From Aquarana catesbeiana (taxonomy: Eukaryota; Chordata; Amphibia; Anura; Ranidae), in NCBI RefSeq assembly GCF_042186555.1, contig NC_133326.1:593557790-593621789 (forward strand): DNA of 64,000 bases, read 5' to 3'. Below the pieces are notes generated by a model that made no database searches, was not told where the DNA came from, and saw only the letters and a program-made list of their open reading frames with translations. The translations under genes were made by a program, and so were the position numbers. Positions 20,760 to 31,122 of this stretch are shown here, piece by piece (within the stretch, counting starts at the first letter, position 1; every line of letters begins with the position of its first letter).

Positions 20760-21870
20760 TGGGCGGATTTGGGGGTCTCGTGGTCAGCAAAGCCATCATT
20801 TCCATCAACTGAGCCACCTGAGTCTTAAGAAGCTCAATCTGGGGATCATCCTCCATCACATTAACTGTTCGGATTCCAACGGTGTGCTTTGGTTCTTGAA
20901 GGTTCTCCTTATTCCTTTCCAGAATAGCTTCTTCCTCCCATACAATCCGAATTAGATCTGGGTACTTTAATATACCTCCATCTTGGCGAGTCCTTAACTG
21001 GAGGGTGATGGGGTCCAGAGGCTGGGCACCCCTTAAGACCTGTTTGGCTCGAATTTCATCCACCTTACAAGGATCTAGTCCCTTCTTCAGTAATATCTGA
21101 TGAATGACCTTGTCCAGCCGTCTAATATAGTCCGACAACTTCTCTCCAGCTTCCTGATAGGTGTGTTCTAATTGGTAAATAAGGTTGGAAACTTTTTCAG
21201 TATGTCCAAACACATCTTGCAGGATATCTAAATAGTCTTGGGCTACACAGTCCTGTTTGCTGAGCTTTAGATTTCGAATGGCCTCAGAAGCAGGCCCTTT
21301 CAGACTCTCAGTAATCTCTGAGTTTCAGGGATGTCCCACTCATCCAATACCTGCGTAAACTGTTCAAACCATTCTTCAGTGGTATCCTCTCCTTTGGGTA
21401 CAGGCCGTTGGCCCGAGAAAATGCCCAGTTTTCGGTACCCAGTCCCTGAATAGGTTCGGTTCCCTTTTTGACATTGGGACACCAAATTTCCCAGAGCTGT
21501 GATGAGTTCTGGCTCAATTGTGGCTGGCGCTGACTGTGATGGGACCCTGGTTCCTGTGGAACTAATTTGGGAGAAGGTGGCAGGATTCTCCCCTTCTTCC
21601 CTTGGGTGGGTCAGGTGGAATTTGGTCTTGTCAGCGAGTTCAACACTTGCACCCCTGAAATTTTCCGGAACTCCCTTCCACCATTCCAATAATGCAAAGG
21701 GTGTGGAACGCCTCATGATCAGGCCTTACTGCGACCACTTTGGCTCTTTGTCCTGGGGATAGTGTTTTTACCACTTGGTTGATGTGTTCCTTCTCCCAGA
21801 TATCTCCCCAGAGTTCCATGGCCACGCTCGCTTCTGAGCGGACGCCTTCTGCCTCACACCACTGTGCCAC
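20740..21870 (-). pseudogene. Gypsy Gag with PNMA-like matrix and capsid
   Basis: The first methionine is at 21870 (M-A-Q-W-C). The first part (21640-21870) and the second (21300-21716) are in two frames, and a third (20740-21213) follows a frameshift near 21302. The W-C start, an E-L-A-D segment, then E-W-F-E-Q-F with D-E-W-D-I-P and L-L-R-V, L-K-G-P-A, V-F-G and E-K-L-S-D-Y-I-R-R-L-D follow the order seen in PNMA (paraneoplastic Ma antigen) proteins, which are domesticated from Ty3/Gypsy Gag. The similarity is judged by eye. The protein would form the particle shell. Only about 65 bases of leader separate it from the primer-binding site once the LINE is removed. Confidence 0.75.
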
Positions 21871-22062
21871 AGTGGGGGATCCATTCTAAGGTTCTTAAGA
21901 GGGTGTTTGGCTTTAGAGTGACAGTGGACACTTCCGGTTCCGGCGCCACATGAGGAGGAGGTAAGCGGCTCCAGCTCCCGCACAGCTCCTCACAAAATCG
22001 GCATATAAGCCAGCCACAACACCGGGGAAACCCCCATCGCCTCCGCTTCATCCCAGGCAGGC

Positions 22063-23112
22063 ATGGATCGCTTTGTGGAGCGATCATACGCTCGGGCGCT
22101 GTCCTCGCCCCCCTCCACAGCTCCGCCGGCGGGAGACACAGCGGACGAATCAGCCAAGATGGCGGCCGCTCCGGCCTTAACAGAGCGGCCTCAGCAGCAG
22201 CCACAGCCTCCCCCTGCCCCAGCTGTGACAGATTCCGACCCCGCATCCCCTGCCAACATTGCCCAGGCAGTAGTTCAACTTCTGGGGCCATCCCTTACAG
22301 CCACTGTGGACGCAGCGGTACACAGGGGGCTTGAACAGCTGCACATAGAACTCCAGGCCCAGGCCCAGCGCATCTCCCAGACGGAGGAAAGAATTTCAAT
22401 ATTAGAAGATGACTGCACTGCCTCATCTGCAGCACTTGCACGCATAAATGCTTCCCACAGAGACATATGGGACAAATTGGACGATTTGGAAAATCGCTCA
22501 AGAAGAAATAATCTGCGCATCATTGGTCTGCCAGAGTCGATCCCAGCTTCCCACCTTACAAACATTTGTGCAAAAACCATCCCAGAACAACTTGGCCTCC
22601 GCATACCGTGTACGGTTGAACGAGCACACCGCATGGGCCAATACTCTGACACACGTGCTAAACCCCGGCATGTGATAGTGAAATACTTAAACTACGCCGA
22701 CAAAAACGCCATAATGCAAAAATTCCGTCGCACACGCTCCCTGGTGGTGGATGGCGCGAAACTGCTACTCTTCGCGGACTATTCCATAGAGGTAATGAAA
22801 CAACGCAAGGCATTCTCCTCGGTATGCTCCACTCTGCACCACAATCAGATCCGATTCTCCCTAGCCTATCCAGCTGTCCTCCGCGTTCAAACATCTGAAG
22901 GGGAGCAACTCACCTTCCATACACCAGAAGAGGCGGAGACCTACCTAACTAACAGAAGCTCCGAAATGGAACACAGTGCCGCAGCAGAGGGGTCACCATC
23001 GTCATCTTCACAACATCCCTATGGACCCCCTAAACACCCCCGAAGCCCAACCAAGCCTCCATATAAGCGCAGCCGCTTCACCAACCAGGAAGACAGTTCT
23101 GGGAATCGTTGA
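22063..23112 (+). CDS. LINE copy 2 ORF1 protein
   Basis: The intact 349-residue ORF starts M-D-R-F-V-E like copy 1. Residues 1-60 are Ala/Pro-rich. Residues about 85-140 form a heptad-like coiled coil. D-L-E-N-R-S-R-R (residues 141-148) starts the RRM, followed by E-R-A-H-R and a basic C-terminal domain with F-A-D-Y-S-I-E-V. The tail is Ser/Pro/basic. The role is RNA binding and chaperoning in the LINE ribonucleoprotein. Confidence 0.87.
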   Translation: MDRFVERSYARALSSPPSTAPPAGDTADESAKMAAAPALTERPQQQPQPPPAPAVTDSDPASPANIAQAVVQLLGPSLTATVDAAVHRGLEQLHIELQAQAQRISQTEERISILEDDCTASSAALARINASHRDIWDKLDDLENRSRRNNLRIIGLPESIPASHLTNICAKTIPEQLGLRIPCTVERAHRMGQYSDTRAKPRHVIVKYLNYADKNAIMQKFRRTRSLVVDGAKLLLFADYSIEVMKQRKAFSSVCSTLHHNQIRFSLAYPAVLRVQTSEGEQLTFHTPEEAETYLTNRSSEMEHSAAAEGSPSSSSQHPYGPPKHPRSPTKPPYKRSRFTNQEDSSGNR

Positions 23113-23947
23113 AGGAACTGATGGTGGACTCCACATCACCGCCCTGTTGGCATCGTCACCTTAGGACGGGAAGTATCAACCCATCTTTCATATTTTTCTT
23201 TTTTTTCCTATAAAAATCTTTATCATTAAGATGAAGATGTTTTTTCTCTTCTCTTCCTGAGGGTTTTATAAACTCCCGTACATGCTCCCTATAGAGCACT
23301 ACCCCTTCCAGCCTGTGGCTAAAGTTACACAGTTAAGAATTATAACGTTATATTGTTATAGTCATGTTAATCAATGACTGCCATAACCCCCCATTACCTG
23401 GGAAACCTTCCCTTACAAAGACACTTGAAATGTAATGTTTGTATGTATTTTCTAATTTTCGGCTACTTAAGCCTAATTTTAAGAGGAGGGCTCTCCCCTA
23501 TGCTCAGTATACCTCGCCATTGATTACTTTACGCCTGCACTACCTCCTCAGGAGATCCCTCCCCGGACCACCCCCCCTTCCTATCCTACTCCCCCCTCTC
23601 CCTATTCCCCCTTCCTCTCCCTCACCTTCCCTATCCCCACCCCCCCGTTGCCACCGCCCTGCCCCTAGCTGAGGAGCTGGCAATCAATGGGAGCTACGCT
23701 GGCTAGATAGGTGAGACCTCATGTGGAAAAAAGAGAAGTCCACAACTCGAGATTTGTATTTCCTTACACGATATACTGCCTTACTAATGTTTACATATTA
23801 TTGTTGCTTAGAGAAGTTTAAGTTCATGTTTGCCAGCCTAATTTCTATGTCTTCAGGGGTTCCGAGGCGCTTTGGCGGCTCCCAGGAGGTAGATAGTTCA
23901 TCCACTCAGGGGCTTCTATACAAACCCCTAAACCAAAACACTTTCAA
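23113..23947 (+). other. LINE copy 2 inter-ORF spacer
   Basis: 835 bp with no supported gene. It includes a long C/T-rich stretch (about 23555-23660) on the sense strand, comparable to the T-rich stretch between the ORFs of LINE copy 4. Confidence 0.5.
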
Positions 23948-26900
23948 ATGCCAACTATGTCACAGTCTACACCAGGGAGTCACCTAAAGTTTGTCTCATG
24001 GAATGTTAAGGGGCTGCGTTCCCCCAACAAACGTATGTCCATTCTCAGACATCTGCGGCGTCTCCGGGCAGATGTGGCTCTACTTCAGGAGACACATCTG
24101 GCTGCAGACGATTTGCAACGTCTACGTAAATTGTGGGTGGGCTCTGTATATGGCTCACCAGCAGTGGGACGTAAAGCAGGGGTTGCTATCCTCCTGCATA
24201 AAAATCTACAACACAAAGTCAGAGATATCAAGGTTGACTCAGAGGGAAGAAAAATGACTCTACATCTGACCATAGATGACAAATACATAGCACTTACTAA
24301 CATTTATGCTCCCAACTCTCCTGACACCTCCTTCTTCCAGGACTTAGTGAAATGGGTGCTGACTACACCAGAGACGTTACACCTATTGGGCGGGGACTTT
24401 AACTCAGTCATGTCCCCCCTGGCTGATCGTTCGGGCCCCCCTACACACAGAACACAAACCCGTACTTCCCCATCATGTACAACCACCCTATTGGCACAAA
24501 CCATTGCCTCCATACAATTTGAGGATGTATGGCGCCTAATGCACCCAACGGAACGGGAATACTCCTTTTTCTCGCCCCCGCACAACACGTTTTCACGTAT
24601 AGACTATTTTTTTGCCTCCCCATCCCTGAGCTCCATAATCAGTGCACCAGACATACAAGACGCAGTGATCTCAGATCACAACCCAATCGTGATTCATCTC
24701 ACCCAAACAGCTCGCTCATCTCCCTCCCCTACTTGGCGTTTCCCCTCCTATTTAAGTGACAATGAAGACTTTAAACATACATTATACTGCGCCTGGGAGG
24801 AATACATCTCCACTAATGGAGCACACATTACGGACCCTAACCTGTTCTGGGAAGCAGGCAAGGCCTTCTTAAGAGGTAAAATAATTTCGTACACAGCCCA
24901 GTTTAAAAAGAAAGCCAAGCAACAGTATAGTAAATCAAGTGAAGCCCTACGACAGGCTCATGAGCAGCTCACGTTAAATCGCACCATAGAAAACATACAA
25001 AAATGGAGACAGGCCAAAAACACCTTTGACCTGTGGGCAGAACAACACGAAGCGGCCAAAACATCTTACTCCCAATTGCATTTTCATAGATTTGGAAACA
25101 AGGCTGGTAGGCTTCTGGCCAAGATGTGCTCAGGCCCCAGACATCCTACCCGTATCTCAGCTCTTAGAGCTAAGACAGGGTCTTTGACCACCTCCCCAGC
25201 TGAAATAAGCAACCTACTCGTGGAATACTATACCAATCTATACAAAGCTGACCCGACTGACTTACCTACCACTGACTTACTACTCGACAAAATACGCTTA
25301 CCCAAACTCCACCACACACAATTAGAGACGATTAATGCCCCCATCACCGTCGATGATATTCGGTTCACGATCAAAAACATGGCCTCGGCCAAAGCCCCGG
25401 GACCCGACGGTTATACCGCTGAATTCTATAAAATGACTAGAGAATTCATCCCTGATACTTTAAAACATGTCTACGCAGCTATGTGGGACGGAGGGCCCTA
25501 TCTTCCTACGGGAACACAGGCTCACATCAAATTAATCTCTAAAAAAGGGAAAGACCCCCTATTACCGGGTTCATACCGACCAATTTCATTAATAAATGTT
25601 GATGTCAAAATCTTGTCCAAAATAATTGCGTCACGGATGGCTCCCTTACTTCCATCTCTATTGCACCCAGCTCAATCTGGCTTTGTCTCGGGCAGATCGG
25701 CCACCCTAAACATCCGTAAGGTTTTAATGGCTCTAGAATACGCCAAAACCCACCCCAACCAAGACATTGCCATCATGTCATTAGACGCGGAAAAGGCCTT
25801 CGACAACATCAGTTTCTCCTGGCTCTTTAGAGTGATGACACAATTTGGATTCTCAGGACCGATTATGAGATTCTTGCTTCAAATGTATGCATCCCCCACC
25901 GCACGTCTAGTCACCCCTGATTTCATTTCGGACACGATTCCATTAACAAAAGGAACGAGACAGGGATGCCCCCTGTCTCCACTCCTGTTCAATCTAGCAA
26001 TCGAACCCCTGTCCAGAATACTAAATTCGGCTGATGGAATCAGTGGCATCACTCTAGAGAACCACACTCTTCGTTCGGCGCTATTCGCGGACGACATACT
26101 GCTATTTTCCACCGACCCTATCACAGACTCAAACGACTTTTTTCAGACTTTAGACTCTGCTCGGGATTCAGAATAAATTTTGACAAAAGTGAGATCCTAC
26201 CATTACACCCCCATCTCTCCAGTAAATGGAAACACCTATCCCCCTTGACCATAGCCAACCAACACATTACATACCTGGGCATTAAAATAGGACGTGAGCC
26301 ATCCTCCTTATATTCTTTGAACTACCCCCCTTTGATAACCAAAATTGTAAAGGAGTTGGAGGCTTGGGGATCCCTACCTCTCTCGCTCTTTGGGAGATGC
26401 CATTTATCCAAAATGGTGTCCTTTGCGCGCCTGCTCTACCCAATGCAGACCATACCTCTCCTGATTAAACATTCAGACATCCAAAAAATCCAGAGGGCCC
26501 TAACTACCTTTATATGGTCTCACAAAAAACCTCGCATAGCGCTACAGAAATTATGTCTCCCGAAGGGCGAGGGTGGGGCGGGACTGCCCAATATGCGTTT
26601 TTACAACCTGGCATGTTTACTTAGACAGGGCTTAGACTGGCTAACCGGTGGTGCTAGATACTCTAACCTATACTTGGAGGAGGCTATGGTACACCCATAT
26701 ACCCTCTCGGCCATCCTTCATTCTAATCCCAATACACTACCCCCCCACCTCAAAACAAGTGTAATAATTAAAGATACGGTTATTGCATGGAGAGAAGTCA
26801 GAAAATTGCTTAAAGTTCCATCCAGCATCTCCAAATACCTCAAAATACAAGGCAATCCTATGTTCCTTCCATCTCTCATTCATAAAGCTTTTGGCCAATG

Positions 26901-27887
26901 GAAACTTAAAGGCCTCACAGATGTCTCCTCCTGCTACCTCAACAAGCCAGGCAAATTCAAACCATTTCATACCCTAATGCGGGAATATTCCCTACCACCA
27001 ACACATGCTTTCTTTTATCACCAACTCATCAATTACCTCAAATCATGTTCTGGTCCTCATACCAACCCACTTGAAACATCCTGCATTGATACTCTCATCA
27101 AAAGTAATAACTACTCCATCTCCAATATTTACTCCTATCTTATACAACATCAAACACGGAAATATGCCCTCAAACCCTTTCAAAAGTGGACACAAGTCTT
27201 GGGTGACGAATCTCTGCCAGAAAAAATCCTTGAGGGATACAAGACAATCCGCAACCTTACTTCTTCTGAATCTTGGAGGGAAACGCAATTTAAGATCATT
27301 CACAGAGCTTATTTCCCTTCCGCTACAACAAGGTAGACCCCACCCAAGCTCAGTGTCCCTGGTGCAACATGCCTCGACCCACGTTACTACATAGACTCTG
27401 GGACTGCAACAAGATCGATGCTTACTGGACTAAGGTGATCAACTATATCAACGAGGTCCACAAACTTCAGTGCACAAAGGACCGCCTACTATGCCTGTTC
27501 AACATACCCCCTTCACCCTCATCATCAACGAGGGTCTCACAAAATATTCCACACTGGGCTCACCTGTGTCTTCTAGTGGCCCGCAGGACTATCATGTCTC
27601 ACTGGATATCAGCTACTCCTCCTTCCCTAACAACGTTCAAAACAGCCTTAACATCACTTTTTAATCTAGAAAGGCTGGACACCATCACCCTTAATTTCCG
27701 ATCAACTTCCCGTTTCTTCAAAAGATGGAGGAAATATATTGAAGCTACATTCGCTCCGCAGACTATGGTCGAAATAATGAACCCATTTCGATACTCGAAA
27801 TGGTACTTAACAAATGATGTCACCAATTCCCTAGGTCGACTCAAAATACCTCCCACCCCAGATTCTTTTATTTTTAACCCACCGTAG
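23948..27887 (+). pseudogene. LINE copy 2 ORF2, two frameshifts
   Basis: The first frame (23948-26176) carries the complete endonuclease (N-V-K-G-L, Q-E-T-H, G-G-D-F-N, S-D-H-N-P) and RT fingers and palm: A-P-G-P-D-G, S-Y-R-P-I-S-L, L-D-A-E-K-A-F-D, G-T-R-Q-G-C-P-L-S-P and the catalytic F-A-D-D. A frameshift near 26145 moves to the next frame (to 27336) with the thumb and connection, and a second near 27335 to the frame 27369-27887. That last frame has C-P-W-C, then H-R-L-W-D-C, the Cys/Cys/His/Cys motif known near the C-terminus of L1 ORF2. Repairing the two frameshifts would give a complete-looking ORF2, so this is a young pseudogene. Confidence 0.9.
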
Positions 27888-28255
27888 GTTATCCATAAAT
27901 GTATTGTACCCCTTGACATCCACCCTCTTGAGTTTAGTCAGACGCTGCCTCCACTCCTGAAGGTACTTAGATGTTAAGATTTTGTATCTCGAGAAAAATT
28001 CTACCCGTAATGTTGAAGGGATGGCAAACATGAACCCCCCCATTTTCCCTTTCCCTTAATTTTTCTTATTGTTATATTTATGTTATTTTTGTCTCTCTGC
28101 TACTTCTTATCTGATCCAATGGATATGACAAGAGTTTACTTTTACTACCATGGGAAGTTATGCTACTTATAGAATGTACGCTTATTACTCTGTGACTTTT
28201 GTAACACTAAGTCCTGTACTTATATATGTCATAAAACCCAATAAATATTTTTCAA

Positions 28256-28288
28256 TAGAGTGACAGTGATCCCGGACGAGCCCCCACA
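28256..28288 (-). promoter_or_regulatory. Gypsy primer-binding site (tRNA-Pro type)
   Basis: On the minus strand TGGGGGCTCGTCCGGGAT (28286-28269) lies two bases inside the 5' LTR end. The 18 bases equal the well-known tRNA-Pro primer-binding site of gammaretroviruses such as murine leukaemia virus. It starts minus-strand DNA synthesis. The remaining bases are leader and target duplication of LINE copy 2. Confidence 0.88.
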
Positions 28289-28810
28289 TGTAGCAATAAC
28301 TCTCGGCGGAGCTGCTGGTTTAAAGCGGGTCTGTCCTCTATGCTCTTCACCCTTCTTAAATTGTTCAATCCCCTTGACACAAATGTAGTGCAGTGTTGTA
28401 ATTATATGACTATCAACTTTAACCCACAATATACACTTACAGTTATAGTTACCTCTACCTAGGTGCTGGTAGCTCCACCTGCAGGAGAAATGACAACACT
28501 GCACACAAACTTCAGTAATAACCAAAAATAACTTCTTTCTTTGAGTAAATAACATATTTATATAAATAATTATTACAATGACTATACTATCACACCAACA
28601 TAGTGTAAAAGTATAAGAAATAGTTGTGTACTGGGCATGGCCGGCCATTGACCGAGATGGACGCATGATCTCCTCGCGGACCTGCTTTGAAACCGCGCTT
28701 TCTGGGGACACAGGTCAGGCAAGATACCAAGGCAAGGGGGTACCACCGGATGGTCTACTTCACGGGGTCCCCCAATCCAGTCCTATTTTCCTCCGCGCCC
28801 GGACTCCACC

Positions 28811-30211
28811 ATGCAGGAGAAAGACAACATGGCGCAGCAGCGCGCCTCACAGCCAACATCTCCTTCGCACTCAGCAGCTTGGGGGGAGAATCAAGCAGCT
28901 ACAGAAGCATCCATTACCATGACTCCCGGAGGTATGATAACCCGCAGCCAGCCTACTACCAGAGCCTCAGCCCCATCGATGTTGGGAGGCCTTCCCTCAT
29001 CCCCGCATGGAGACATCCCGCCGCCATCTTGCGGCCTACACACAGGGCGACAAGCAGCTCCACGGGTGAGTCCCCCTCTGCCTCCCCGGCTTACAGGCCA
29101 CCCCGTTTGTGACCAAGACTCTGTATCCCTGAGGGGAACCCCTCCTGCCTTCCAACACTGGGGATTACCTCCTACACCTCAACAGGGCCGTTCGCAATCC
29201 CTGCCGCGGCGGCGGTTGGCCTCACCAACCACCTTAACCCCATCCTCAGCCCCAAGCTCCCCAAAGCCACAGAGGCCTCTCCAATCCCATAAAGACAGCA
29301 CCATGGGCCTCAATGGAGGACCCCCGCCCCCATCTCTTGCCCCCCAACTAAGCCCGGCCCCGCCATTGCAAATGGATGACCAAAGAGAGTGGTTTGAATC
29401 CTGGACCCCCTCCTCACAGCCTCAGATTCACCACCAAACCTCGCCTAAGATACCCTCCATTCTTACAGCAGATGAACTAATCTCGTGGAGGGAACAACTC
29501 CATTCATTGCCCACGAAAGCAGACTTTAAAATGCTGGTTTCTGAGGTCAAAGAAGCATGCCACAGTGAAATCAAAACCCTGCAGGCGGATTTTCGTCAGC
29601 TGGCTACACAGGTGGAAGACCTAGATGAAGCCTTACAAGCTACTAAGCTCACGGTCCATAGAATTCAGTCACATCAAACAGACGATCGATATATGCTCCG
29701 TGACATGCAGCGCCACCTAGAAGATCTAGACAATCATAATCGCCACAATAACATCAGGATCCGGGGGCTCCCGGAATCTTCTGGTCCAGAGGATCTCCAC
29801 TCGATCCTCCAAACGATTTTCAACAACTTGTTGGGAGTCCCTATACCCACCCACATCGAAATGGACAGAGCTCATAGAGCCTTGCGGCCCAAAGACCAAG
29901 TGTCTAAACCCAGAGACATAATTTGCAGAGTGCACTCATTTGCGCTGAAAGAGGATATCATGCTCAAGGCCCGGGCGATTAAACCTATCCTTGTGGAAGG
30001 CACCCCCATTCAACTCTTTCCTGATCTTTCGTGGATCACCTTGCAGAATCGCCGGCTTCTCCAACCACTCCTCCACTCTCTTCAAGACAGCAACATCACC
30101 TACCGATGGGGGTTTCCATTCAGCCTCACAGCCACACATGCTGGGAAGACAGCGACGCTCCCTGAGGATCTCGGTTTTTTTTTGCGAAACTCTAACTCTC
30201 TCTACCCCTGA
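28811..30211 (+). CDS. LINE copy 3 ORF1 protein
   Basis: This intact 466-residue ORF is longer than the other three. The extra length is an N-terminal Pro/Ser/Gln-rich half (about residues 1-200). Then follow a coiled-coil stretch, the RRM start D-L-D-N-H-N-R-H-N-N-I-R-I-R-G-L-P-E-S near residue 310, D-R-A-H-R, and a basic C-terminal domain. The usual N-R-S-R-R is changed to N-H-N-R-H. The start at 28811 is the first ATG of the frame; another methionine follows six codons later. Confidence 0.8.
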   Translation: MQEKDNMAQQRASQPTSPSHSAAWGENQAATEASITMTPGGMITRSQPTTRASAPSMLGGLPSSPHGDIPPPSCGLHTGRQAAPRVSPPLPPRLTGHPVCDQDSVSLRGTPPAFQHWGLPPTPQQGRSQSLPRRRLASPTTLTPSSAPSSPKPQRPLQSHKDSTMGLNGGPPPPSLAPQLSPAPPLQMDDQREWFESWTPSSQPQIHHQTSPKIPSILTADELISWREQLHSLPTKADFKMLVSEVKEACHSEIKTLQADFRQLATQVEDLDEALQATKLTVHRIQSHQTDDRYMLRDMQRHLEDLDNHNRHNNIRIRGLPESSGPEDLHSILQTIFNNLLGVPIPTHIEMDRAHRALRPKDQVSKPRDIICRVHSFALKEDIMLKARAIKPILVEGTPIQLFPDLSWITLQNRRLLQPLLHSLQDSNITYRWGFPFSLTATHAGKTATLPEDLGFFLRNSNSLYP

Positions 30212-31122
30212 TCTCCCAGGCTGGGACATTATCTCCCCCTCCATCAACTGGATGGCAAAAGGTGCCTGTGAAGCGGAGAAGCCACCCCCCCGGACAACCC
30301 TCGGATGAGTCCCAAACACCGGCCGACTTGATCAGTACCATTGGCCCTCACTGACTTACCCGTTTTTTCTCTTTTTAGTTTGGCTCCTTCCTGAATAGGC
30401 AAACCCCTTTTTTGCAGTGATGTAGTAGCTATACACAGGTTGCCATGGTTAGCTTTTGTTTGTATCTTAGCTGCAATCACCGGGTTTCTGCCTTTGGATG
30501 GCCACGACCCTCCAATGGGAGCCAACTACTGTCCTTCCTGGACATTGAGTCCTCGGAGTCTTGTCCACCAGATTGAGGTACTGACCTCTCTGTAGTCGGG
30601 TCTCGACCTGGACGACCCTCAACATTGGGCTTGTTGCCTACCTGGTTTTGCCTACAAGTTCAGACAGTTTATTTCTTTATAACAGCTAGTATTGTCCCCT
30701 AGCTAATGGTTAAACTACTCATAGATATGTTTCTTAGCGGGTCCCGGATCATGGGTACTGATTGGACTACTTTCCGACACTACCCCCCTAGTTCACTCAG
30801 TGACTTAACAGTCCCCCTTGATTGATACTTACCCCCCTCGATCTGGCTAGACGATGGGGGTAACAAGGGACTTCAGATTTGTAAGTAGATTACTACTTGA
30901 GGAAAGCTTGGTTTATTTTCTTTATGTGTCTTATATTTTTTCTCTCTTTTTTCCCCTCTTCTCTCCATGCATCGTCTCTCCTGGGCTCCCGAGCTGCTAC
31001 CTGGGTGGAGGAACTCGTCCATGGTCTCGACACACAATCTCCTGGAACTACAAGCCAGATAAGTACACTACAGCTCGACACATGCTCCTCTGCTATTTAT
31101 CGCCAGTACCCCAAACAGCAAA
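30212..31122 (+). other. LINE copy 3 inter-ORF spacer
   Basis: About 0.9 kb between ORF1 and ORF2 without a supported gene. A T/C-rich run lies at about 30935-30970. Confidence 0.5.

Larger units (their letters stand above)
21927..28255 (+). mobile_element. LINE copy 2 (L1/Tx1-type), inserted in Gypsy leader
   Basis: The copy is flanked by the 13-bp duplication TAGAGTGACAGTG (21914-21926, 28256-28268) and is opposite in orientation to the Gypsy element. It has a 5' end CTTCCGGTTCCGGCGCC as in LINE copy 1, ORF1 (22063-23112), an 835-bp spacer, an ORF2 region (23948-27887), and a 3' UTR with AATAAA near 28240. The A-tail is short. It is the least damaged of the broken copies: only two ORF2 frameshifts are seen. 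Confidence 0.93.
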
